Below are positions 1 through 6,279 of a stretch of 24,172 nucleotides of DNA, one piece after another. The stretch is from JASGCK01 sp031430035 (lineage in GTDB: Bacteria; Pseudomonadota; Gammaproteobacteria; Burkholderiales; Burkholderiaceae_C). Positions within the stretch are counted from its first letter, which is position 1. Each line of letters begins with the position of its first letter. A program made the translations under genes and the position numbers. Location: positions 1 to 24,172 of the forward strand of contig JANPAS010000186.1 in assembly GCA_031430035.1 (NCBI GenBank), read 5' to 3'. The notes under the pieces are model-generated. The model was not told the DNA's origin. It saw only the letters and a list, made by a program, of their open reading frames with translations, and did not search any database.

Positions 1-65
1 TCGACGACGTTTCTAAGCCAGCCAGATGTGTTTTTTAGGCGAAGCCCGTGGGTAGAGACTGACAC
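1..65 (-). CDS. resB: ResB-type cytochrome c biogenesis protein, N-terminal fragment (runs off the left edge)
   Basis: A GTG at 65-63 on the minus strand opens a frame that stays open to the window edge (21 codons plus 2 bases), reading VSVSTHGLRLKNTSGWLRNVV. An in-frame stop lies a few codons upstream, so the frame cannot extend far. The peptide resembles the cytoplasmic N-terminus of betaproteobacterial ResB, which is followed by a first membrane helix. It begins only 16 bases after the cytochrome c4 stop on the same strand, and the c4-resB-ccsA order is known in Burkholderiales. ResB works with CcsA/CcsB in System II haem delivery to apocytochromes c on the periplasmic side of the inner membrane. 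The call rests on a very short peptide plus gene order; no clear Shine-Dalgarno precedes the GTG. Confidence 0.55.
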   Translation of the reverse strand, partial: MSVSTHGLRLKNTSGWLRNVV

Positions 66-81
66 GGGGGACAGCTAGTGC

Positions 82-741
82 TTAGCGCAAGCCCGCAACG
101 TAGTCGGCCAACGCTTTGATCTCTTTGTCATTCAACTTAGCCGTCACTTGGCTCATCGCTGCGTTGTTCTTGCGCGTGCCATCACGGAAGCCAGTGAGCT
201 GCGTGGCTACATACTCCGCATGCTGACCCGACAAGCGTGGATATTGGCTTGGAATGCCCGCGCCACTTGGGCTGTGGCAACCGGCGCAAGCGGGCACTTG
301 ACGATCTGCAATGCCGCCTTTGTAGATCTTTTCGCCCATTTTGACGAGGTCAGCATTTTTAGCAGAGCCAGCTTTTGGTTTTTGCGCTGCCGCCCAATAG
401 GCGATGTTGCGCATGTCGTCGTCCGTCAAACCAGCCACCATGCCACCCATGACAGGGTTGGCACGCTTGCCCGATTTGAACTCGCGCAATTGCTCAAGCA
501 AATACTCTGGATGCTGACCCGCCAACTTAGGGTTGGCAGGAATGGCCGAGTTGCCGTCTGCGTTATGGCAGCTGGCACAAACGGCACCAAACTTGGCAGC
601 ACCCGCATTCAAGTCTGGCTTAGCCACTTTGGCAGCAGCAGGAGCGGGAGCAGCTTTTGCAGGTTCATTCGCAAAAACAACGCTTGTGGCAAGGCTTGTA
701 ATGAGGGAGGTCGAGACGATGAGGGCAGCAAGTAACTTCAT
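82..741 (-). CDS. Dihaem cytochrome c4 precursor
   Basis: This 219-residue exported protein carries two c-type haem sites, CASCH (residues 55-59) and CAGCH (152-156). Each sits in a cytochrome-c-like half containing the motif KLAGQH or RLSGQH. Likely axial methionines are M98 (in PVMGGM) and M196 (in AAMSQV). An N-terminal signal peptide probably ends after VFA near residue 24, followed by an Ala/Pro-rich linker. This is the architecture and length of cytochrome c4, a periplasmic dihaem electron carrier that feeds terminal oxidases. The ATG at 741 is the natural start, although no good Shine-Dalgarno precedes it. resB, needed for haem attachment, starts 16 bases downstream, so the two are probably cotranscribed. 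The gene is divergent from engB. Confidence 0.93.
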   Translation of the reverse strand: MKLLAALIVSTSLITSLATSVVFANEPAKAAPAPAAAKVAKPDLNAGAAKFGAVCASCHNADGNSAIPANPKLAGQHPEYLLEQLREFKSGKRANPVMGGMVAGLTDDDMRNIAYWAAAQKPKAGSAKNADLVKMGEKIYKGGIADRQVPACAGCHSPSGAGIPSQYPRLSGQHAEYVATQLTGFRDGTRKNNAAMSQVTAKLNDKEIKALADYVAGLR

Positions 742-789
742 GGCGCAAAAAGAATAATAGGCAAATGGGGAAAGTACAGCGTCGCATTT

Positions 790-795
790 TACAAT
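790..795 (+). promoter_or_regulatory. Possible -10 element of the engB promoter
   Basis: TACAAT lies in the context CATTTTACAATG, 35 bases before the ATG at 831. It is a good match to the sigma-70 -10 consensus, but there is no convincing -35 hexamer 16-18 bases upstream. If used, transcription would start near 802, downstream of the first in-frame ATG at 765, which supports a later engB start. Confidence 0.35.
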
Positions 796-830
796 GCCTC
801 ATGCTTGAAACACTCACGGACAAACAAATC

Positions 831-1460
831 ATGGGCTGGCTGCATACTGCCAAGTTCCTCACCACAGCCCCAAAATTAGAATTTCTCCCTGCCCACGACC
901 TGCCCGAAATCGCTTTTGTGGGCAGATCGAATGCTGGTAAATCGACCTGTATCAACACACTAACGCAGCAACATCGACTCGCCTACGCGTCCAAAACACC
1001 GGGGCGCACGCAAAGTATCAATCTATTTGCGCTGGGTAAGCAAAAAATCAATGACGCCGTATTTGCCGATTTACCTGGCTACGGCTATGCAGCGGTATCT
1101 AAGGCTGACAAAGCACGCTGGCAAGCGGTCATGGCAAACTATCTCATTACCAGAGAAAACCTAAAGGCCGTCGTTTTAATGTGCGATCCGCGCCACGGTC
1201 TAACCGACTACGACGAAGCGCTGCTAGAGATGCTACGCCCCCGTGTGGAAGCGGGACTCAAGTTCTTGGTGGTGCTGACCAAATGCGATAAACTGAATAA
1301 AACCGAGGCATCCAAGGCGCTCTCGATTGCCAAGCTAAATGCTGGCGGCGGCGAAGTCAGGCTTTTTTCAGCTTTAAAGAAGCAAGGGCTGGAGTCGGTT
1401 GGGCGCTTGCTTTGGGAATGGACGCACGAAGTGCCCTCGAACACCAACATCGTCAATTGA
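831..1460 (+). CDS. engB: Ribosome biogenesis GTPase EngB (YihA/YsxC)
   Basis: This TrmE-Era-EngA-EngB-type GTPase is needed for assembly of the large ribosomal subunit. From the ATG at 831 it has 209 residues, matching the usual 200-210. The G motifs are in order: G1 GRSNAGKST (31-39), G2 region TPGRTQ (56-61), G3 DLPGYGY (80-86), G4 TKCDKL (150-155), and a C-terminal SALK as G5. The frame is open further upstream with ATGs at 765 and 801. Those would add residues absent from typical family members, and the 765 start would overlap a possible -10 at 790-795. The 831 start gives MGWLHTAKFL, typical of beta-proteobacterial EngB, but lacks a strong Shine-Dalgarno, so 801 stays possible. It is divergent from cytochrome c4. 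Confidence 0.93.
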   Translation: MGWLHTAKFLTTAPKLEFLPAHDLPEIAFVGRSNAGKSTCINTLTQQHRLAYASKTPGRTQSINLFALGKQKINDAVFADLPGYGYAAVSKADKARWQAVMANYLITRENLKAVVLMCDPRHGLTDYDEALLEMLRPRVEAGLKFLVVLTKCDKLNKTEASKALSIAKLNAGGGEVRLFSALKKQGLESVGRLLWEWTHEVPSNTNIVN

Positions 1461-1467
1461 GTCACTC

Positions 1468-2460
1468 ATGATTTCACAGACCACACCAAGCAAAAAGGCC
1501 ATAGCGCAGGTAATCGAACAGGGCTATGCGTTAGGCGAGCTTAAAGACTGCGTGCTTTTGCTGCACGGCTTTAACCACATCTACGAGCTAATATTTGTCG
1601 ACGGTCGACGGGTCGTGGCGCGTCTGAGCGATGGACGTCCACGGGGGGAGCCCAATTCAGAATTCGAAGCTGCGTTCCTGCATCATTTGAGGTTGGCAAA
1701 AGTTGCTGTAGCCGATTCGATACCCACTCGCGATGGATCAGCAGCATTTCAGATGACCTTACCGGAAGGCCCGCGCTCGATCATGTTGTTCGAATATTTA
1801 GACGGAGAACCGCCCGGAGGATCGTTACCTGCCATCGAAGCAACGGGGCGTGGCTTGGCACTTTTGCACGAAGCGGGCATGACCTATAGCGGTCCAAATA
1901 GCCGTTACGTGCTGGATCTGCCATTTTTACTAGACGCGTCGATTGAACGTATTTGTGCAGCTCCAACGACTAACGCGGCCCTTAGCGCTAGCTTTATGGA
2001 TTTAGGTCAGCGTCTTGCAGCACGCATCACAAGCATGCCGAGCCTCACTCGCGTACTTTGTCACGGAGATTGCCACGGAACCAACAATTTTGTAACCGAA
2101 GATAAAGACGGCACACGTGTCGCTTCTTTTTTCGACTTCGATGATGCTGGGCCCGGCTGGTTATCCTATGAACTCTGTGTCTTCCTTTGGAACATGTTGC
2201 CAAACCAAGTCGGCGGTCAACTTAGTCCCACTTCTTTAGATCGTTGGCGACACTTTCTCAAAGGGTATCGTGCTGTACGAACATTGGGATCGGACGACTT
2301 CGATGCGATCGCTGCATTCGTTTCAGTGCGTCAATTCTGGCTGATAGGCGAGTATGCGGGCCGCATCGCTGTTTGGGGGACGCAGACAATATCTACGAGC
2401 TATCTGCATGAGCAAGTGGAGCTGTTGTCATATTGGGCATCTTTAAAAACGCCGATCTAA
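1468..2460 (+). CDS. APH-fold serine/threonine kinase-like phosphotransferase (SrkA/RdoA-like)
   Basis: The protein has 330 residues from the ATG at 1468. The open frame extends back into engB, but the ATG 7 bases after the engB stop is the reasonable start. The catalytic loop HGDCHGTN (199-206) has candidate base D201 and metal-binding N206, and is followed by the metal site FFDFDDAGPG (221-230). An N-terminal lobe contains VVARLSDGR with a candidate nucleotide-binding region. Length and the HGDxHxxN...DFDDxxxG pattern resemble E. coli SrkA (328 residues), a kinase of damaged-envelope or stress responses. The APH superfamily also holds choline, homoserine and aminoglycoside kinases, so the substrate is not predicted. 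It probably shares the engB transcript. It is convergent with the SGNH hydrolase across a 9-base gap. Confidence 0.75.
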   Translation: MISQTTPSKKAIAQVIEQGYALGELKDCVLLLHGFNHIYELIFVDGRRVVARLSDGRPRGEPNSEFEAAFLHHLRLAKVAVADSIPTRDGSAAFQMTLPEGPRSIMLFEYLDGEPPGGSLPAIEATGRGLALLHEAGMTYSGPNSRYVLDLPFLLDASIERICAAPTTNAALSASFMDLGQRLAARITSMPSLTRVLCHGDCHGTNNFVTEDKDGTRVASFFDFDDAGPGWLSYELCVFLWNMLPNQVGGQLSPTSLDRWRHFLKGYRAVRTLGSDDFDAIAAFVSVRQFWLIGEYAGRIAVWGTQTISTSYLHEQVELLSYWASLKTPI

Positions 2461-2469
2461 AAAGGCGGC

Positions 2470-3261
2470 CTACTTAAAGTAGTCCTGCACCGTCTCCCAC
2501 GCCACGTTTTGCAGATGCGCTGCTGTTGCCGCATCTAAACCCGCCGTATAGGTGTTACCGACTGGAGAGCGTTTGTACAAAGTTGCATAAGTTGTGCAGG
2601 CTGCCAAATAGCTGCCCGCCAAAGTGGGATGCCGTTTGTCCGCCACGTAGAGATTGATATCTGGCTTTTGGGCAATCGAGCGAGCGAATGCAAGCCCGGC
2701 CGGAATAACCAGTGCGCCATTGTCGTTGCCTGCCTTGGTATAAGCCTCGGCCAATTGCGCTGTCATTTCAGGCTTATCTTGATAAGCCCAGGACATAAAA
2801 AAGACGGGTTTTGTACCAAATTTACGAACCGTATCGCTATTCTTTTTTGCATAGTCAGTAAATATATCTTTAAGCTGCGGGTGAAGTGGGCACTGACTGC
2901 AATCCATCATCACGGCAACATCAAATAAGCGATCGAGCTTATTAAAAACAACATTGTTATTGGCGTCAAAAGAATAGCGACTAACGGCATTGGGACGGAA
3001 ATACGATTCCACATCGTGCCAATCAAACCCCGAGCCGCCAATGGCAATCATCACATTGCGTGAGCGTTGCCCCGACTTGTCAGCGCTGACAAGTTGTCCC
3101 ATCAGCCCATTTATCCCGTTGTTGTAATAAAAGAAACTGTTACCAATATAGGCAGCCGATGCTGGTAACTCCACCCCCAAATCCTTGACCATAGGCTTGG
3201 TTTGGGCTAACACCGCGAGGCTGAAAACACCTAAAACGAGGGCTATAAAAAATTTGCGCAC
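2470..3261 (-). CDS. Secreted SGNH/GDSL-type hydrolase-like protein
   Basis: The protein has 263 residues and an N-terminal signal peptide probably cleaved after VLAQ (about residue 20). YIGNSFFYYNN (38-48) gives a block-I-like Ser at residue 42. G75 in AIGGSGFDW fits the block-II glycine. ADKRHPTLAGSYLAA (207 onward) contains the block-V D-x-x-H pair D208/H211. This arrangement suits a periplasmic or secreted esterase/lipase of the SGNH superfamily, substrate unknown. A CxxC pair (C121, C124) in VMMDCSQCPLHPQ is unusual and could form a disulfide or bind metal. The start is a GTG, supported by an AAGGAG Shine-Dalgarno 7 bases upstream; no ATG start is available nearby. It is divergent from the CobW gene over 55 bases. 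Confidence 0.72.
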   Translation of the reverse strand: MRKFFIALVLGVFSLAVLAQTKPMVKDLGVELPASAAYIGNSFFYYNNGINGLMGQLVSADKSGQRSRNVMIAIGGSGFDWHDVESYFRPNAVSRYSFDANNNVVFNKLDRLFDVAVMMDCSQCPLHPQLKDIFTDYAKKNSDTVRKFGTKPVFFMSWAYQDKPEMTAQLAEAYTKAGNDNGALVIPAGLAFARSIAQKPDINLYVADKRHPTLAGSYLAACTTYATLYKRSPVGNTYTAGLDAATAAHLQNVAWETVQDYFK

Positions 3262-3316
3262 GATGGACTCCTTTAAAGAAATAAAATCATACTCTTATTT
3301 ACCATTGGCTCACATC

Positions 3317-4447
3317 ATGTCACTTATCCCCGCAACCATCCTCACTGGCTTTTTAGGCTCTGGCAAAACCACACTACTCAAACGTATTTTGTCCGAGGCG
3401 CATGGTCAAAAAATCGCCATCATTGAAAACGAATTTGGCGAAGAAAACATCGACAGCGATATTTTGGTGAGCGACACCAAAGAGCAAATCATCCAAATGA
3501 GCAACGGCTGCGTGTGCTGCACCATCCGCGAAGATTTGCGGACTACTTTGACTGAATTGGCTGAAAAAAAACGCAAGGGTGAGCTCGACTTTGACCGCAT
3601 CGTGATTGAAACCACAGGCCTTGCCGACCCTGGTCCTGTGGCGCAAACTTTTTTTATGGACGACGTGATTGCGGAGAGCTATTTGCTCGATTCGATCTTG
3701 ACCTTGGTGGATGCCGTTCATGCTGCCGATCAACTGAACACACGCCAAGAGGCGCGTCGCCAAGTGGGTTTTGCCGATCAGTTATTTATCAGCAAATCAG
3801 AATTAGTCAGCGCCGCCAATTTAGACGCCCTCCAGCATCGCCTCAAACACATGAACCCACGTGCCCCGCAGCGCACAGTGCATTTTGGTGACATCAAAAT
3901 TAGCGAAGTATTTGACCTTCACGGTTTTAATTTGAATGCCAAGTTAGATCTTGATCCTGACTTCTTAAAAGCCGAAACTCACGATCATGGACACCATCAC
4001 CACGACCACGCACATGGCGAGGATTGCGATCACCCTTCGCACAATCACGCGCCAAAACACGGCGAAGCAGGACATGTACACGACGAGCATTGCGGGCATG
4101 ATCACGAACATAGTCATGGTGGGCAACACCTGCACCATCACCACACGGACGACGATGTGAAGAGCTTTGTGTTCCGTGCCAACAAGGCACTCGACCCTGC
4201 CAAGCTGGAAGATTTCTTGGGTGCAATTGTCAATATCTACGGTCCCAAAATGCTACGCTACAAAGGCGTTTTAAACATGAAGGGCACCGACCGAAAAGTG
4301 ATCTTCCAAGGCGTACATCAACTCATGGGCAGCGACCTCGGGCCCGCTTGGGCTGCAGGCGAAGTGCGCAACAGCAAGATGGTGTTTATTGGCATTGATT
4401 TGCCCAAAGACATCTTGCTGCAAGGCTTAGAGAACTGCTACGCGTAA
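3317..4447 (+). CDS. CobW/YjiA-family metal-binding GTPase with large histidine-rich insert
   Basis: This COG0523 GTPase is a likely zinc (or other metal) insertase or chaperone. From the ATG at 3317 it has 376 residues. Motifs: Walker A GFLGSGKTT (11-19), the metal-binding CVCC (65-68, family pattern CxCC), Walker B/switch ETTGLADPG (98-106), and SKSE (159-162) in the place of NKxD. Residues 222-276 hold about 24 histidines with Asp, Glu and two Cys, a putative metal store before the C-terminal CobW domain. The open frame reaches back to 3185 inside the SGNH gene on the other strand. The ATG at 3317 puts the P-loop close to the N-terminus, as is usual. fabG follows after 10 bases, so the two are likely cotranscribed. 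No clear Zur box was seen upstream. Confidence 0.9.
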   Translation: MSLIPATILTGFLGSGKTTLLKRILSEAHGQKIAIIENEFGEENIDSDILVSDTKEQIIQMSNGCVCCTIREDLRTTLTELAEKKRKGELDFDRIVIETTGLADPGPVAQTFFMDDVIAESYLLDSILTLVDAVHAADQLNTRQEARRQVGFADQLFISKSELVSAANLDALQHRLKHMNPRAPQRTVHFGDIKISEVFDLHGFNLNAKLDLDPDFLKAETHDHGHHHHDHAHGEDCDHPSHNHAPKHGEAGHVHDEHCGHDHEHSHGGQHLHHHHTDDDVKSFVFRANKALDPAKLEDFLGAIVNIYGPKMLRYKGVLNMKGTDRKVIFQGVHQLMGSDLGPAWAAGEVRNSKMVFIGIDLPKDILLQGLENCYA

Positions 4448-4457
4448 GGAGCGCCAC

Positions 4458-5189
4458 ATGACGACGGATACACAGACACAAAAAATTGCACTGGTCACGG
4501 GCGCTACACGCGGTATTGGCGCAGCGATTGCGGCGCAGCTCAAGGCTGACGGCTTTACCGTGATTGGCACAGCAACCAGCGCGGATGGCGCAGCCAAAAT
4601 CACATCCACTGGCGTGATAGGTAAAGTGCTGAACGTCACGGACGACGTGGCCTCGGACGCACTCATTGACGAAATCGTGAAGACCTATGGTGGCCTACAC
4701 GTGCTGGTCAACAACGCAGGGATTACGCGCGACCAACTCGCCATGCGCATGAAGGACGACGACTTTGACGCGGTAGTAAGCACCAATATGCGTGCAGTAT
4801 TTAGGCTCAGCCGCGCTGCTATTCGCCCCATGATGAAGCAACGCATGGGACGCATCATCAGCATCACCAGCGTGGTAGGTGCATCGGGCAATCCAGGGCA
4901 AGCCAACTACGCAGCAGCCAAAGCGGGTGTAGCAGGCATGACCCGCGCATTGGCAAGAGAGCTGGGCTCACGCAACATCACGGTGAACTGCGTGGCGCCT
5001 GGGTTTATCGCAACAGATATGACGGCAGACCTTGGCGAAGAACAGAAAAAAGCGCTGCTGAACCAAATTCCGCTAGGCGCACTGGGTAAGCCAGAAGATA
5101 TTGCCGCAGCAGTGTCTTATCTTGCTAGTAGCGGCGGCGCTTACGTCACAGGGCAGGAACTGCACGTGAATGGTGGGATGTACATGTGA
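4458..5189 (+). CDS. fabG: 3-oxoacyl-[ACP] reductase / acetoacetyl-CoA reductase-type SDR (FabG-like)
   Basis: This classical short-chain dehydrogenase of 243 residues has the NAD(P) motif TGATRGIG (14-21), NNAG (85-88) and a complete catalytic tetrad N110, S138, Y151, K155 (YAAAK). The C-terminus VNGGMYM is typical of FabG and the related acetoacetyl-CoA reductase PhbB. It reduces a beta-ketoacyl thioester with NADPH in the cytoplasm, either in fatty acid synthesis or in polyhydroxyalkanoate synthesis; sequence alone does not decide. The ATG has a good Shine-Dalgarno (AAGGAG, spacing 7). No acpP, fabD, fabF, phaA or phaC is nearby; instead the gene is 10 bases behind a CobW GTPase. It could therefore be a paralogue with a special role, and the symbol denotes the family. 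Confidence 0.82.
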   Translation: MTTDTQTQKIALVTGATRGIGAAIAAQLKADGFTVIGTATSADGAAKITSTGVIGKVLNVTDDVASDALIDEIVKTYGGLHVLVNNAGITRDQLAMRMKDDDFDAVVSTNMRAVFRLSRAAIRPMMKQRMGRIISITSVVGASGNPGQANYAAAKAGVAGMTRALARELGSRNITVNCVAPGFIATDMTADLGEEQKKALLNQIPLGALGKPEDIAAAVSYLASSGGAYVTGQELHVNGGMYM

Positions 5190-5205
5190 CAATTGCCAAA
5201 TGCAA

Positions 5206-5224
5206 TGGTGCGGCTAGCAGAGGG
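5206..5224 (+). repeat. Degenerate direct copy of the tRNA-Arg 3' end (possible att remnant)
   Basis: TGGTGCGGCT at 5206-5215 is identical to 7092-7101, the encoded CCA end plus acceptor-stem strand of tRNA-Arg(CCG), in the same orientation. The next eight bases (AGCAGAGG against GGCGGGGA) keep alternating identity, and all four mismatches are purine transitions. With a small gap, GAAC of the T-loop also aligns. The copy lies 16 bases after the fabG stop and the tRNA is 1.9 kb to the right, with two accessory genes between. This is the arrangement left by integration at a tRNA 3' end. No integrase is present, and a 10-base match can arise by chance. Confidence 0.35.
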
Positions 5225-5244
5225 AACATAACAATAACTAAGAG

Positions 5245-5949
5245 CTACCAATAGCTTGGCTTGAAAATAGTTTTTTTACCTGCTACAGGTACTTTGTCAG
5301 GCATCTGTGCTGCAAGTAATGCGGCGTTATCAATGAATGGCAGATTCCAATCCGCGATATCCTCCAGCGTACCGCTTCGACGACGTTGAGCCGTTGTCGT
5401 TTTAATCGGTGGTTTTAGCGGAAATACCACGCCGCATTGAACGTGCGGGAAGTCTGCTTTGATAGCTTCCAGCGCAGGAGCAATATCGCGATCATTGCTT
5501 ATGACTACTAAACGATCACACAGATTTTTGGAGCATTCTCGATACATTGACAACGCAAGATTTACGTCAGTCATTTTTTCTTCGATTTTCCAAACTCTAG
5601 CTACGTGTGCTCGATTAAATGGGACGGACTGATTAAAAACAGGCATTTCCGTACCCGCTTTGTTCCACGAATGCTCGCCATAGATAATTTCAATTTTCCC
5701 GCCGTGCATCGCCTCTAGCGCTCGATGGTAATTTCCTTGGGATTCAGCAGATAGTCTTCCATGCGTTGCAAATTTGCTGGAGGCATAAGCTGTACACAAA
5801 TGCACTCTCGTCAAAACTTCGCCCTGTGCACGGCGCGCTAAAAGTTGATCGCTAAAGGCTACCAAATCAAGCCACTTATATGACGTACCTCGCAACCGCC
5901 CATAGTAAAGGTTGTATCCATCTACAAAAACGGCTGTGCGATTAGGCAT
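5245..5949 (-). CDS. NYN-domain (PIN-like, LabA/DUF88-type) protein, predicted ribonuclease
   Basis: The protein has 234 residues. The N-terminus RTAVFVDGYNLYYG (4-17) is the hallmark NYN start with a metal-binding Asp. KMTDVNLALSMYREC carries a second conserved Asp, and LVVISNDRDIAPALEAIK carries the SxDxD-like segment. Together they form the acidic metal site of PIN/FLAP-like nucleases, so a metal-dependent RNA-cleaving role is expected; the target is unknown. The ATG at 5949 has no Shine-Dalgarno, and a strong hairpin lies only 25 bases upstream on the transcript side. It is convergent with fabG and divergent from the exported ClpP-like gene. Its more AT-rich composition fits acquired DNA. 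Stand-alone NYN proteins also occur in phage-defence and plasmid contexts. Confidence 0.82.
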   Translation of the reverse strand: MPNRTAVFVDGYNLYYGRLRGTSYKWLDLVAFSDQLLARRAQGEVLTRVHLCTAYASSKFATHGRLSAESQGNYHRALEAMHGGKIEIIYGEHSWNKAGTEMPVFNQSVPFNRAHVARVWKIEEKMTDVNLALSMYRECSKNLCDRLVVISNDRDIAPALEAIKADFPHVQCGVVFPLKPPIKTTTAQRRRSGTLEDIADWNLPFIDNAALLAAQMPDKVPVAGKKTIFKPSYW

Positions 5950-5974
5950 TGTTATTTTTAAGCTCTAAAAAGTG

Positions 5975-6000
5975 AAAAAGCTGCCTTTCAGCAGCTTTTT
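5975..6000. terminator. Strong bidirectional terminator-like hairpin
   Basis: AAAAAGCTGC (5975-5984), loop CTTTCA, GCAGCTTTTT (5991-6000) form a perfect 10-bp stem with an A-tract before and a T-tract after, readable from either strand. It does not follow any recognised gene. On the minus strand it precedes the NYN start (5949) by only 25 bases, leaving little room for a promoter in between. It may attenuate NYN transcription or end an unrecognised short transcript. Confidence 0.65.
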
Positions 6001-6279
6001 CGTCTCAAGTGAAAATCCAAGTGAATGGCATCAAAAGAGATGAGTTGTGCACAGATTGTATATAGGTTTTCAAGTTGCTGTCAACAAGTTCAGATGGCGT
6101 ACAGGAATAAAATGCGACTTGTCGCATTTTATTCCTGTACGCCGAGCCCACTTAGCTAAGTTAACGAAGTGATAGGCAAACGTTCAGATCTAATTGCCAA
6201 GCGAGCAGGTCAAAATAGGATGCTATGCGCGTGCGCCTTACGCATCTATTAATTACCTTAACTGAAAAAGGGATGAGAA
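6001..6279. other. AT-rich intergenic stretch between divergent islet genes
   Basis: No coding region is supported here. The stretch holds two copies of CAAGTGAA (6006-6013 and 6018-6025), the perfect 48-base palindrome at 6096-6143, and the upstream region of the exported ClpP-like gene. The latter includes a minor ATGCG...CGCAT inverted repeat at about 6225-6244 and GGGATGAG just before the ATG at 6280. Promoters for both divergent genes are presumably here, but no convincing -35/-10 pair was identified. Confidence 0.5.
6096..6143. repeat. Perfect 48-bp palindrome (23-bp arms, 2-base centre)
   Basis: The left arm 6096-6118 begins GGCGTACAGG and ends ATGCGAC. The centre is TT (6119-6120). 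The right arm 6121-6143 is its exact reverse complement, with no mismatch over 23 pairs. No T-run follows either arm, so it is not a standard terminator. The central TT makes it almost a continuous palindrome, able to extrude as a cruciform. It sits between the divergent NYN and ClpP-like genes. Candidate roles are a transposon or MITE footprint made of two abutting inverted ends, a recombinase site, or a regulatory hairpin. Confidence 0.9.

Noticed and set aside
45..68. CCCGTG...CACGGG inverted repeat after the cytochrome c4 stop, considered as a terminator
   Set aside because: Six-bp stem with a 12-base loop and no T-run on the minus strand. It overlaps the probable resB start, so cotranscription is more likely.
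148..735. 195-codon open frame on the plus strand opposite cytochrome c4
   Set aside because: No recognisable domain, and it lies antisense to a clear dihaem cytochrome. It is a shadow of codon bias.
780..791. GTCGCATTTTA shared between the engB upstream region and the right arm of the 48-bp palindrome
   Set aside because: An 11-base, AT-rich partial match without the rest of the arm. A single shared fragment does not support a second element copy.
3279..3300. AAATAA...TTATTT inverted repeat upstream of the CobW-type gene, considered as a Zur operator
   Set aside because: Only 6-bp A/T arms with a 10-base spacer. It lacks the GTTATA-type core expected of Zur sites and is easily explained by chance in an AT-rich gap.
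5190..5206. ATTGC/GCAAT hairpin between convergent fabG and the NYN gene
   Set aside because: Five-bp stem without a T-tract; too weak to call a terminator.
6006..6025. Two CAAGTGAA copies 12 bases apart, considered as iterons
   Set aside because: Only two 8-base copies with no replication gene nearby; insufficient for an origin or operator claim.
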